Source of the DNA: Dipteris shenzhenensis
Lineage: Eukaryota > Polypodiophyta > Polypodiopsida > Gleicheniales
DNA length: 64,000 bases
NCBI GenBank assembly: GCA_047967505.1
Contig: CM106538.1
Direction: 5' to 3' (one strand)
In this document: positions 44,813 to 54,565 of the stretch, piece after piece
Numbering within the stretch: position 1 is the stretch's first letter
How the letters are laid out: every line of letters starts with the position of its first letter
Program-made: the position numbers and the translations under genes
Notes under the pieces: model-generated
The model's database searches: none
What the model was told of the DNA's origin: nothing
What the model saw: only the letters and a program-made list of their open reading frames with translations

Positions 44813-46136
44813 GATGGTGCTCCCACTCCCTTCATGAGTGATAAGCTGTCCATTTGAGGCATCTTCTTCACCTTGAGAGTTTCGTCTTGTAGAGCTAGTC
44901 TTCCTCTCCAATTTAGTTCAGAAAGCTCGTCATTTTAAGCTATGGAGAGAGAGATCTGGTCATTTTCGTGTTGAGGCTCCTTCTATGAGATGGAGAGGTT
45001 CAGTGTGATGGATTCTCCAAGAGATATGAAAGAAGAGGACTAGGCTTCATCATAGCTCCAAGTCACAGCCTCCTTCAACACCGTTTGATTTGTAGCTCCC
45101 TCCTACATCCCAGTGCTCCCTCAACATATTCTTCTGTAGTAATGGCAACGAGGCAGCCACCTGACACGGCCCCTCATGCTTGACACAATCTGCCATCTCC
45201 AACTAAAAGTAGCTTCCCATTGCTCCATTAAGCCCATAGCTCCTCAGCTTCTCCTATGAGCCACCAAGCATAGGCAACGAAGCCTTCGACTGAAGCTATA
45301 CTTAGCTTCCATGATTGACTATCTCACAGGAGACCGCCTTTAGCCGCACCTTCTCCCAGTAGCCTCTGATCTCTCTTCAAGGCAGATGGCATTCCCCCGT
45401 CAACACAACTCCTCTAGCCTCTTCCGAAAGCTCGCGGCTTTGTAGCGGCTGCGCAACAAACTACAGTCTCCAGCCATAGCCGCTCACGATGGACTTTCCT
45501 CCAGTGCTCACAGACAGGCGACTCAGAGCCAGAGCCAACGGGCTCCCATTTCCACGGTTGACTCTAGCAGCGACACCTTCTACAATGTACGCCTCTATGT
45601 TCAGCTTACCTCGTCAATCAATCTTCGCCAACACAGCCTCAAATGATGCTGTGATGCTCTCTGCATCACCATCTTCTTCAAAGTCTTTGAATTTGGGAAA
45701 AGACACGTGGCATTTTTGAAACCACCCACAGGGTTGGTGAAGTTATTTGGCTGGTTAGGTTAAGATAATGTTGGTTATCCTTAACTATGGTTAAGTTTAG
45801 TAGCGTGGGTTAATTGGACCATGGTAAAGTTTGGGTAACCTTGTGTTAACTAAGCTGGGTTAAAAGGTCACCACAGTGCCACCCAAGCATGACAACCCTT
45901 GCTAAGCACAGTATGGAATTCTGCATGTGAATCCCTGTGCCACATTAGCAAAGGCCCCCTCTTCTCCACAAAATTTTCGACAAGGCATAACTCTCAATCC
46001 AGAAACAATTTGCACACACTCCGAAAAGGAAAAGTCATCGTCTTTTTGAGCTCTACGCGCCTATCAGATCAAAATCATTGTTAACAATTAGACACTGCCA
46101 GATTTGAAAGTATCTTCAACTGGTAAGACCTTTGCA

Positions 46137-46946
46137 ATGGCAATACGCACCCCAACTGTTGAGAAGTCCACTGGGGAAGGATTCCACACATGGTCTACAC
46201 AAATGAGGTATCTCCTGATGCATCAAAAGCTTTGGAAGACTGTAAAAGAAGAAATACCCACTGCACAAAATGATGCCTGGAAGGAAAAAGATGAAGCGGC
46301 ACTATCACTCATTGGTTTGCACTTGGGTCCAAACATAATTCATCATATAGACTCCAAGGATCATGCCAAGGATGCATGGGATGAGTTGAACACAGTGTTT
46401 GGTGCAAAAGCCAAAAACCAAGAAATCCATCTCAAGATTGAATTCTATGGTATGCACATGGGCTTCAATGAATCCATGGCACAATTTGTAAACAAAATCA
46501 AAAGCATTATGAACCAACTAGAGGGCATAAATGCAAAAGTAGGAGAGAAAGATGCACTTCCAATTCTCCTTAAAAGCATGCCTATAGAGTACAGTGCACT
46601 GACAACCACTTTGAAGAATTTTCCAGATCCAAAGTTTGAGGAATGTGTATCCTCTCTTCTTGAAAAAGAAAGAGAGTTGAAGGCATTGACATCGACATTG
46701 ACATCTACACACAACAACTATAATGAAGAACAAGCACTATTCAACAAAACATCAACGAAGTGCTACCATTGCGGAAGGATGGGTCACTATCAAAGTGACT
46801 GTAGACTGAAGAACAAACCAAAGTGTCAACATTGCAAGAAACTGGGACACAAGGAAGAAGATTGCAGATTGAAGAACCAGCAAGTCAACTACATAGCATC
46901 GTCATCAAGCTATGAGCCAAATGGTGACATCAATGGAATGTATTGA
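46137..46946 (+). CDS. Copia-type Gag polyprotein with two zinc knuckles
   Basis: Uninterrupted; the frame is open from 46104, with first ATG at 46137, giving about 269 residues. N-terminal capsid-like domain (FHTWSTQMRYLL; DAWDELNTVFGAK; MAQFVNKIKSIMNQLEG; LLKSMPIEYSALTTTLKN) of the UBN2/DUF4219 gag kind. Two CCHC knuckles follow near the C-terminus: CYHCGRMGHYQSDC and CQHCKKLGHKEEDC, both C-x2-C-x4-H-x4-C, for RNA binding. It ends with TGA at 46944-46946 and has no pol downstream. It is the only intact-looking transposon protein in the window, and probably assembles particles used with enzymes supplied in trans. Confidence 0.93.
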   Translation: MAIRTPTVEKSTGEGFHTWSTQMRYLLMHQKLWKTVKEEIPTAQNDAWKEKDEAALSLIGLHLGPNIIHHIDSKDHAKDAWDELNTVFGAKAKNQEIHLKIEFYGMHMGFNESMAQFVNKIKSIMNQLEGINAKVGEKDALPILLKSMPIEYSALTTTLKNFPDPKFEECVSSLLEKERELKALTSTLTSTHNNYNEEQALFNKTSTKCYHCGRMGHYQSDCRLKNKPKCQHCKKLGHKEEDCRLKNQQVNYIASSSSYEPNGDINGMY

Positions 46947-47094
46947 GAAACAAAAACCTTGCCAACCTTGCCTATATTTTGTAATCAAACCATGACCACC
47001 TGCTGAGAGTAGCTATGAAAGCACCCAGGGGAGGTATTGATATGTAAAAGCCTCACATCTGACCACCTTGCAGTAGCCAAAGGATCATGGCACC

Positions 47095-47103
47095 AAGGGG
47101 AGG
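47095..47103 (+). other. Polypurine tract
   Basis: AAGGGGAGG immediately 5' of the right LTR, the expected plus-strand primer. A related CAGGGGAGGTATTGA lies 70 bp upstream. Confidence 0.88.
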
Positions 47104-47399
47104 TGTTGAGAGTTGTGGTGCCATGAGCACATAGATTAAAGGGCTAAGGTATGGTATAGGAAAGAATTAAAGTAGCCACCCTAGGATGTGGACTACATGA
47201 TGTGGAGATGTGGATTGAGGATATCCACAAGGAAAGATGTGGATGAGAGGATCCCACATGGTTTGACTATTCTAAAGGCTCTCTCTATATAAGAAGCCTA
47301 TCATGTATTGTTGAGTACACATTTTGTAATAGATTGAGTGTTTGCTATCCTATGTCTCTCTTGTGGTGCTTTGATCCCCCTTGATCCCTCACTTTGACA
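47104..47399 (+). repeat. 3' LTR of the nested element
   Basis: 296 bp, four differences from the 5' LTR. TATATAA at 47296-47302. Followed by the second CACCA. Confidence 0.95.
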
Positions 47400-47900
47400 C
47401 ACCACCCCTCAGGAGATAGCATCCTTTGCCCCACAGGCACCTCTTCCATGCCATGGGCAAGCCTAACAATTTTATAGTGCGCCCTAGTATAGGGCAACGG
47501 GAGGCTATAGCCATATGACAGTAGAATAGTTGTCATGTGCCGATGTCATGGAGATAAACCTCTTTGAAGCCATGGCACAACTACTGCAAGTCGCCTGCAC
47601 GATCTTACAAAGGAGGCAGGAGTAGGCTTCACAACTCTTCTCCAACCTCGTCCAAGCCCAACTCTCGGCACAGGAAAGCCAGTCGACAATGGTTGTAGCG
47701 CAAGCAACGGGCCATGCCACACTACATCGAGCCAAAGAATATTGGGTTAAGGTGGAAGAGCTCGAGCTCACTCTGACAAAAGTCAAAGATGACCTCGCCA
47801 TCAGCAAATCCTTGGTCCAGACATTGGAACAGACAAAAAAGGTAGAATCTGCCCTGCACACCACGCTGGAGCAGCAAGCATAGGCAGAGCAGCAGTATAG

Positions 47901-47972
47901 CCCATGACACGTGAGTCACTACTGAGACCACACTACACTAGGAAGCTGGAGTCTAAACCTACAGAGGAGGAA
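47901..47972 (+). other. 37-bp shared box followed by a possible polypurine tract
   Basis: 47901-47937 repeats 35545-35581. CAGAGGAGGAA (47962-47972) then leads into TGTAACATCTC at 47973, the form of a PPT followed by a gypsy-type LTR start. It would be the 3' end of the element that carries the unrecognised ORF. The matching left LTR was not found. Confidence 0.45.
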
Positions 47973-48990
47973 TGTAACATCTCTCTTACATGGATTTTTT
48001 GAGTTTTTCTAGGATGCTTCGTATTATATCTTCCGTGAATCTACATACTGGATAGCACAGACCGCACCATTCCTGGGCAATATGCAGATAGAAGCAACAT
48101 GTACTAAGCCTTCCCTTTGAATCAGGGCCTCTTTCAAAATCAACTATGTGTCGCAACTATCAAAGGCATACTGCCTTGGTGGTGGCACAGCTATAGAGCT
48201 TGTCTCATGCTCTCTCTGTGGTATTGCTGGTTCCATAGTTAAAGTTCATATAGATATACTGTTTGTGGAGTCCTGTGGGAAGCTCTAGCATAGCTCTATC
48301 ACCAAGGTGCCAAACTAGCTCCTAATCTCTAGCGAATAGAGGATCGTAGTTCAACAGTCAATTTGGTTGTAGTTGAGATCAAGGTTGTTGGCTCGTAGAA
48401 TTACCCGTAGTTCTTCCCTTGGTTCATAGAATAAAAGAGGTCCAAATTGTAGAATAAGAGAGTACTTCCCTTGGTTGTTTGGATTGTGGAGAGCCCCTGG
48501 TAAATTGGCTTCATTCGAAAAATGAAAGCTCATGGAGACGTCAGGACTAGTAATCTACGGTGTCCAAATATCATAACCAGTGTGTATCCCCTGTCTTGTT
48601 TCCCTATTAGCAAAACTTTGTAATAATAGTGTGAAGGAAGGGACCAAGTATCGAGCTCCTCTATTAGAGTCTTATAACCAAATAGATAGAGATCTTACTA
48701 GAGAGGCAGCATCATGTCCTCACGAGATCTAACAAGAGAGGCAGCATCTTGCCGCAGCAAGATTCGTGAGGAATTTGCACGTAAGGGACCACCGAAGGTC
48801 CAAGAAACCAGGCCTTATGCTCATCACATGCTTGCAAAGAGATCCACCTTTCTGAAGCAAGGAAAAATGACTGGCTGGTTCTATTGTTAGCTCATCTGTT
48901 AGTTGAATCTATTCAATCATTGCCTTAAGAAGGGGCATTTATTTATGCTGTCAAATCTTAGCATTATGGATTCTGGCTTCCTCGATGCCT
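47973..48990. other. Possible LTR and spacer, no gene
   Basis: No coding frame with a recognisable motif. Possibly the 3' LTR of the unrecognised element plus the 3' non-coding end of the minus-strand integrase fragment. Confidence 0.35.
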
Positions 48991-49009
48991 GGTGCTTCAT
49001 CCTAGCCAC

Positions 49010-49975
49010 CTCTGCCTTGAGCTCTTTTTCTCTATGCATGGCTTGAAGGGTAGGGATAGTGATTGGTCTGTAGTATCTTTTCAATTTGCTTCCATTAGGT
49101 AGCCATTCATTTCTGTCCCATCAAGGGTGGCTATTCGGCACGCCCCTTGGGGGGTGATCTCAACTATGTGGTAAGGACCCATACCTCAGTACTTAAGCTT
49201 ACGTTTGGTGTTGCGAAGACTGTACATAAGTGCCAAGTCTCCTTCTACCAAGTCCTTGTTCCTGAGGTTGCAGTTGAACCATTTTTTACATTGGGCCTTT
49301 TCTACTCGGAGAGCATAGGCTGCTCGCAACCTTGTCTCCTCTAGCTTTTTGAGGTGAACTAGCCTTTTGACTAGTGCGTTTTCCGTGATTGTTTCCTTTA
49401 TGGCCAAATGGAGGCTAGGCACTACATATTCCATTGGCATTATTGCCTCTACCCCAAAGGCTAACTTGAAGGGATACAATGTGTTGCCAGCTTGTAGGAG
49501 GTCCCGTAGGCCCATAACGCTACTATGAGCTTATGCGCCCAGTCAGTACAATTGGCTTCTACCATACATGTGATAATCTTATAGCAAGATTTGTTGGAGC
49601 TTTTGGCCAAGCCATTTGCTCTAGGGTAATATGGCGTTGACTTCATATGAATGATCATAAACTCACTTGTCAGGATTGCTATGGTTTCATTGAGGAAGTG
49701 GGTTCCTCGGTCGCTGACTAACTCCAAGGGCATCCAAACTGTGTGATGACTTGTTCATATAAGAACTTGGCAGTGGATCTTCCATCAAACTTTACCATGG
49801 CCCTTCCTTCTACCCACTTGGTGAAGTAGTCGGTGGCTAGGATGATGTATCACACCTTGGTTCCCTTAGCAACTGGGCTTATGGGACCAATGAAATCGAT
49901 GCCCCACTTCTCAAAGGGTTGATAAGCCGGATCCTGGTCAGGGGCATCATATTTGCCCGATCAGCCACCAATAGA
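49010..49975 (-). pseudogene. Ty3/gypsy integrase core and C-terminus
   Basis: Minus strand: SGKYDAPDQDPAYQPFEKWG then IDFIGPISPVAKG (first catalytic D), ILATDYFTKWVEGRAMVKFD, LVSDRGTHFLNETIAILTS (second D), YYPRANGLAKSSNK (the catalytic E position reads A or is lost), AYGTSYK, then the C-terminal region (VEGDLALMYSLRNTKRKLKY, stop, GMGPYHIVEITPQGACRIAT, GSKLKRYY). The zinc-binding start is missing; similarity begins right after where a QRxGKP motif would be, exactly where the plus-strand integrase at 41975 ends. Confidence 0.85.
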
Positions 49976-51600
49976 TTCAAATGAAACTACAATGAAAGTC
50001 CAAACCGAGAGGTAAATAGAGCAACAAATCCTCTCGTAGGCTGCATCATGTAGCCAACACCACCATGCGACAGAACCTCGAGCTCAACTGAGTGCTCAGA
50101 GGCAAGCTAGGTAACATGCACTAGTATATACATGCTCCCTCCAAAGACATTTTGAGCTTACATTCCAAAACAGTCCCAAAGAGCAAATTATAGTTCCGAC
50201 TAGCGTAGCTCACGTCGAAAAGCTGCAAAAATCTCTATTGGTCTAGCCAAAGGAAAACGAGGCATAGTAACTGCTCTTGTAATGGATTACCTGATGCCAA
50301 ATTCATTTTTTGTGCTACTTCTTTTGTTCGGGTAATTTGAGCCACCAAACCTGATGAGCACCAACTCGCTTTTCTCTCTTTACTTCGGTTATAGTCTCTT
50401 CCACTCTCCTCAAGCCTCCCCTCGAAAGCGAGCCCCTTCCAGCTAGTACTTCAATCCCCTCTGTAGCTGGTGAATTGTGTGAATATGGCACTCCATCTCC
50501 AAATCTTGCTTTGTTATCTTGTGTGGCCTTAGGGGGAAGAGAACTATTACTCTCCATTGCCCATCCTTCCTCACTACTTATGACTCTCGCCCATTGCACA
50601 ATTTGCTAAAGTAGAGTCCATTAGTACAATATTGACCTTCATGAATGCTCTGGCATAGTCCTTCTAAAGTACATCCGACTGAAGTGGAGTATACCCAAGG
50701 TATTGGTACTATGGAAGAAGTTTAACCTCCTGCTCAAGAGGAGCATTTCAAAAAAATACAAACAAAGTTAGTGAGCAATATTGAGATGAGGGAGTGTAAG
50801 GCATCCTTAGATAGCCTAGAATTCAGTCCAATCCTTCTCTAGCAATTAATGAAGTAAGGACCAAATGGTCTCTTTTATCATTATGTCCCTTATTGGTCCA
50901 CTATGTGAAGTTAGTCCTAGTATTAATTAGGGACATAGTGGTCCAATATGGGTAGGCATCATTCATTTTAGGAGCCTTATCACATTATATAGTATTTTAA
51001 TTCCATTCACAATATGGTGGTCTCTATGGTAATTCTCTATGGTGGTCCTGGCCAAACATTTGTAGCGAGGGGGAAGGAGATGTACCCCCCAATGTAATCA
51101 CTAGGCCATATTTATTTATAAGGAGATGGGACAAATGGAACAAGTAAAATGTGGATGCTCTTCCTTTGAGATTAAAATGAAACAAATCAAGTGAACAATT
51201 CCCAATGCTTACCAATACTCTCCCCCATGCTCTTTTCACATCCATGTAGAGCCTTTTTGCCAATATTTAGGATAGATATAAACTCTATTGTATCAAAACA
51301 GTTACCAAAATGAGATACACCCCTGCCAAACTTGCTGGTCGTAGGAATCAAAGAGGCCATTTTCCACCTTTTTCTCTTGTTACAGCAACTACTAGGTAAC
51401 TACGAATGTCCCATGTAGACTCGCATGCAAGAATGATGCATTCAGTGGTTATGTCTTAGCACGACGTTCGAGCATCTAGTAGTCTCTTAGCACATCATGT
51501 GCTTTAGAGTCCTCTGTATTCGTGGCTCTAATTCCACATTAGATGTGAATCTATGTACAAAAAGTCACCCATAGGTGTGTTAATCTTAGAAGAGAGAAGC
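49976..51600. other. No recognisable gene
   Basis: A minus-strand frame at 50315-50599 has no family resemblance. The part from about 51000 to 51600 lies downstream of the copia pol on its own strand and may be its 3' non-coding end or LTR. Ends not found. Confidence 0.35.
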
Positions 51601-51619
51601 TGCAAGAACTCCAAGTTTT

Positions 51620-52590
51620 GATCATAGCATTGTGAAGCATGACTCACTAAGTCCTTTAGTGAGAATATCCGCAATCATCTAAGAAGTGGGACAATGTTCA
51701 ATCATTATCATCCCTTTCTTCACTTCATGTCTGACATAATGGTAATGAACAGCAATATGCTTGGATTTGTTATGCTGAACATAGTCTTTAGCCAGACTAA
51801 TACTGCTTTGATTATCACATCTGAGAGGAGTACTAGATGAGAGAGGATAACCAATATCTATAAGCAATTGGCACAACCAAACGAATTCTAAAGCTGCATA
51901 CTCAAATTCTGTGGTAGAAACAGCAACACAATGCTGCTTCTTACTTGCCCAAGAGACCAAGTAACCATTGATAAAGAAGCAAGTACCGCTTGTAGACCTC
52001 ATAGAGAAGTGAGAGCTTGCCCCCAATCCGCATTTGTATATCCCAAAATATCAAGGATTCTGGATGACGTCGATAAACTAATGTAAAGTCAGAAGTGCCT
52101 TTAAAATACTTTAGAACACGTTTTGCTACAGACCAATGTTGCATTGAGGGAGCAGCCAAATATTGACCTAGAAAATTGCCAGTAAAAATAATATTTGGTG
52201 CAGTGTTCAACCTGATAAACTCTAGGCAACCAACAAGATTGGCGTAGGGTTGATGTGAAACCTCAACATCATGAGTCGATCGAGTATATTTGATAGAGCT
52301 CACAAGATAAGGAGTGGTCACAGAGTGAGCATTCGTCAAGCCAAACTTTTGAACTGCATCTTGAATGAATTTTGTTTGTCGAAGTAGTAGAATTCCCTTG
52401 TGATGAAATTGTTGAACTTGAATACCAAGACATGAATGAATGTCACCAAGATCAACCATATCAAATGCTGAGGATAAGATTTTCTTGACATGTTGCAAGA
52501 AAATCTTTGCCAAACACACCTCAAGTTGGTAACAGGGGACGTGGACTTGAGGCATTGAAGTGCATCATACTCCAAAACATTCCCAAGGGA
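51620..52590 (-). pseudogene. Ty1/copia RT C-terminus and RNase H
   Basis: Minus strand from 52555: FDMVDLGDIHSCLGIQV, GILLLRQTKFIQDAVQKFGL, YANLVGCLEFIRLNTAPNI, QHWSVAKRVLKYFKGTSDF (end of RT), then in another frame STSGTCFFINGYLVSWASKK, TTEFEYAALEFVWL, LRCDNQSSISLAKD, SKHIAVHYHYVR, and past a TAG the terminal ADILTKGLSESCF. This is the standard end of copia pol. The N-terminal RT, integrase and gag are absent; the break at about 52600 adjoins DNA of a different texture. Confidence 0.9.
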
Positions 52591-52599
52591 AACCTCCGT

Positions 52600-54170
52600 C
52601 ATATCAGTTAGAAGGAACTGGATAGCCCTTCAATCAGTTTGATGTGGGCCGCTATGATTAGTAGAGGTCCTGACGTATCGCGCAGTGTTCTTGCTAATCT
52701 ATACCGACAGAATCTACGTTTCATGACCTGCGAATCATGTCAAGGCAATAAGCAACTGCCCAGAGCAACCTGTCATACGTATAACATGAGTGTCCTCGCC
52801 GACATCCCCTGGCCACTATCTTAGGAGGCTGTGTAGATCAAAGTCAGAGATCTCTCATCTCTCTGCAGTACGTAAGCAGAGTCATACGTCAAGGGAGACA
52901 GCCAGTGAAACGTTGAACGAAACAAGCCTTTGGAGTAAAAGGCATAAGCAACTGTCGTTTTTTCTTGTCTTCAATCATTGTAGACAGGTGTAGGACTACA
53001 GAGGAGGCAAAAGCGTCGGTAGTTCAGACAGACACGAATTTTGAGAGACGTAAATAGTCTCTACCATTAGCATCCCTTCAAATGAACATGGTGGTGCTCT
53101 ACTGTTCTCTAGAAGTCTCCCCTAGCTGGTGCTTTGGTAGGACTCGTAGTAGTCGACAACTACAAGCGAGGGGTTCCTTCGTGGGTGTAACACAGAATAT
53201 ACGTATGGCTTCTATCGCCTCCATCCCGCCAACGTAAAAGCCTTAAAAGTATGTTGATTCTAAGCCTCACTTGCTAGCCGACCCCCTAGAGCCGTGAGTT
53301 CACAAGCCAAAACAGAGACTGGTCGACTGGCTTGGACAATTGTTCATATGCAAAGAGCATATTACAGTGCTTCTACGTCAATCACCTCCCTAGAGCATAG
53401 GATCGAGTGATGCTGAACTTTGCTTCTAAGCCGCACTGCCAAACACACTTTCGTGATGGTGTTTACCCATCTCAGTAATCGGTAGATCCGAGTAAGAGCC
53501 ATTCCATCTCAGTAATTGGTAGATCCAAGTATGAGCCACATTTCTTGAACTGAGATGAAAGGTTAAGGAATGAAGGGCTAAGAGATAAAAGCTCGTAAGG
53601 GCCGTGCTTCTTCAAAAGATATGAAGTAAGAACATATGGGGAGCAATCGATTCTTCAGTCGAGATGAATCTATGCCTTATCAACGAGAGCTTCAAACTAG
53701 TATCGTGCTGAACCACTTCATGAGTAAAATTAATATGATTTAAGCCACTCAACTATGTGTGGCGGGCTTTATGCACCTGCGCGCTCGAGGCGCTGGCGTT
53801 CTGGGCTTTCCATCCGACCCGTCTTGCATTTCATTGATAGCCATCCACCCATCCTATTACTAACTAGGAACAAGAAGGAGACTTGCCTGAGGTCGCACTC
53901 CATAGCTCAGATCCCCTTCAAAGTTGTATGAGTTGTTGAAATGTATCCGAGGGCGTTGCTGCTCTGAACTTCAGTGTTAAACTAGGAAAGGAAGAGCTTG
54001 CAGTTGAGAAGGAAGGAGAAGCCAGTGGTTTGGCTAGTAGGGCGAAGAAGAGTCGAGAGCTCCAACTCCCAGAATTTGGATTCCTCAAGGGGATATCTCT
54101 GTCCACTATCATAAAGGCCCCATTTTTTGGGGCACTTGTCTAATATCCCCATTAGAGAGCTCATTAATGA
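52600..54170. other. Compositionally distinct block, possibly organelle-derived (NUMT)
   Basis: More balanced base composition and different word usage from both flanks, without microsatellites. Phrases such as AAAGCGTCGGTAGTTCAGACAG and GCGCGCTCGAGGCGCTGGCG remind me of plant mitochondrial intergenic DNA. No organellar gene, rRNA or tRNA was recognised, so this is a weak inference from texture. Confidence 0.25.
53467..53540. repeat. 37-bp tandem duplication
   Basis: CCATCTCAGTAATCGGTAG... begins at 53467 and again at 53504 with few changes. Confidence 0.85.
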
Positions 54171-54488
54171 AAAGGTCCATGTACTAGTCCTTTTTCTGTC
54201 ATTTCACGGACCCAATTGGACAAATCTTATACTAAAGGATTGTGCAAAGTACCCACAATATTTGTGCCTCAGAATTCATCAATAAGCTTCTTCTATTTTT
54301 ATTCAAGCTTATATAATATTATAAACTTTAGGTGTTTGTCTAACGGTCTCACGTATGATATATAACATAATGTCATTCAAAAATATCAATATCCCCTCCA
54401 TAGCTTCTCCTATAATAGATGGATGCCAACATATGGGCTATTAATATGTTGACAAACCTATAGTACACAAGGATCCCCAAGGGGAAGG

Positions 54489-54497
54489 GTGTGTGTT

Positions 54498-54563
<66 letters not shown>
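54489..54563. repeat. Compound (GT)n(GA)n microsatellite
   Basis: About 15 GT units, one interrupted, followed directly by about 22 GA units. Confidence 0.97.

Positions 54564-54565
<2 letters not shown>

Larger units (their letters stand above)
44504..47399 (+). mobile_element. Young gag-only (TR-GAG-like) LTR retrotransposon, complete, nested
   Basis: Two 296-bp direct LTRs (44504-44799 and 47104-47399) begin TGTTGAGAG and end TTTGACA, with four differences by eye. The flanks carry a perfect 5-bp target duplication, CACCA (44499-44503 and 47400-47404). A primer-binding site complementary to initiator Met-tRNA follows the left LTR, and a polypurine tract precedes the right LTR. The 2.3-kb interior codes only for a copia-type Gag; there is no protease, integrase or RT. 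It must have moved using enzymes of an autonomous relative. Insertion is recent relative to the decayed ORF it interrupts. Confidence 0.95.
43196..47896 (+). pseudogene. Unrecognised retroelement-like ORF, split by a nested LTR element and interrupted mainly by TAG stops
   Basis: It starts with ATG at 43196 (MESEHDIFEFETHLDLHPRP). After a frameshift near 43535 one frame runs from 43507 to 44503 (VVEALNFSGLQRVAARFPCH; HHYQINKNMVWAVFNLPVV; RPKRVRTTPSATP). An LTR element with CACCA target duplications occupies 44504-47399. Removing it plus one duplication, the same frame continues (TTPQEIASFAPQAPL) and reaches a clear coiled coil at 47689-47883 (VKVEELELTLTKVKDDLAIS). Of 12 internal stops counted along this path, ten are TAG. 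Layout: globular N-terminal part, charged and proline-rich linker, coiled-coil C-terminus. I do not recognise the family; it resembles plant transposon-associated gag-like proteins only in general plan. Inactive as it stands. Confidence 0.55.

Noticed and set aside
50315-50599. 94-residue minus-strand frame
   Set aside because: No family resemblance; too short to support a gene.
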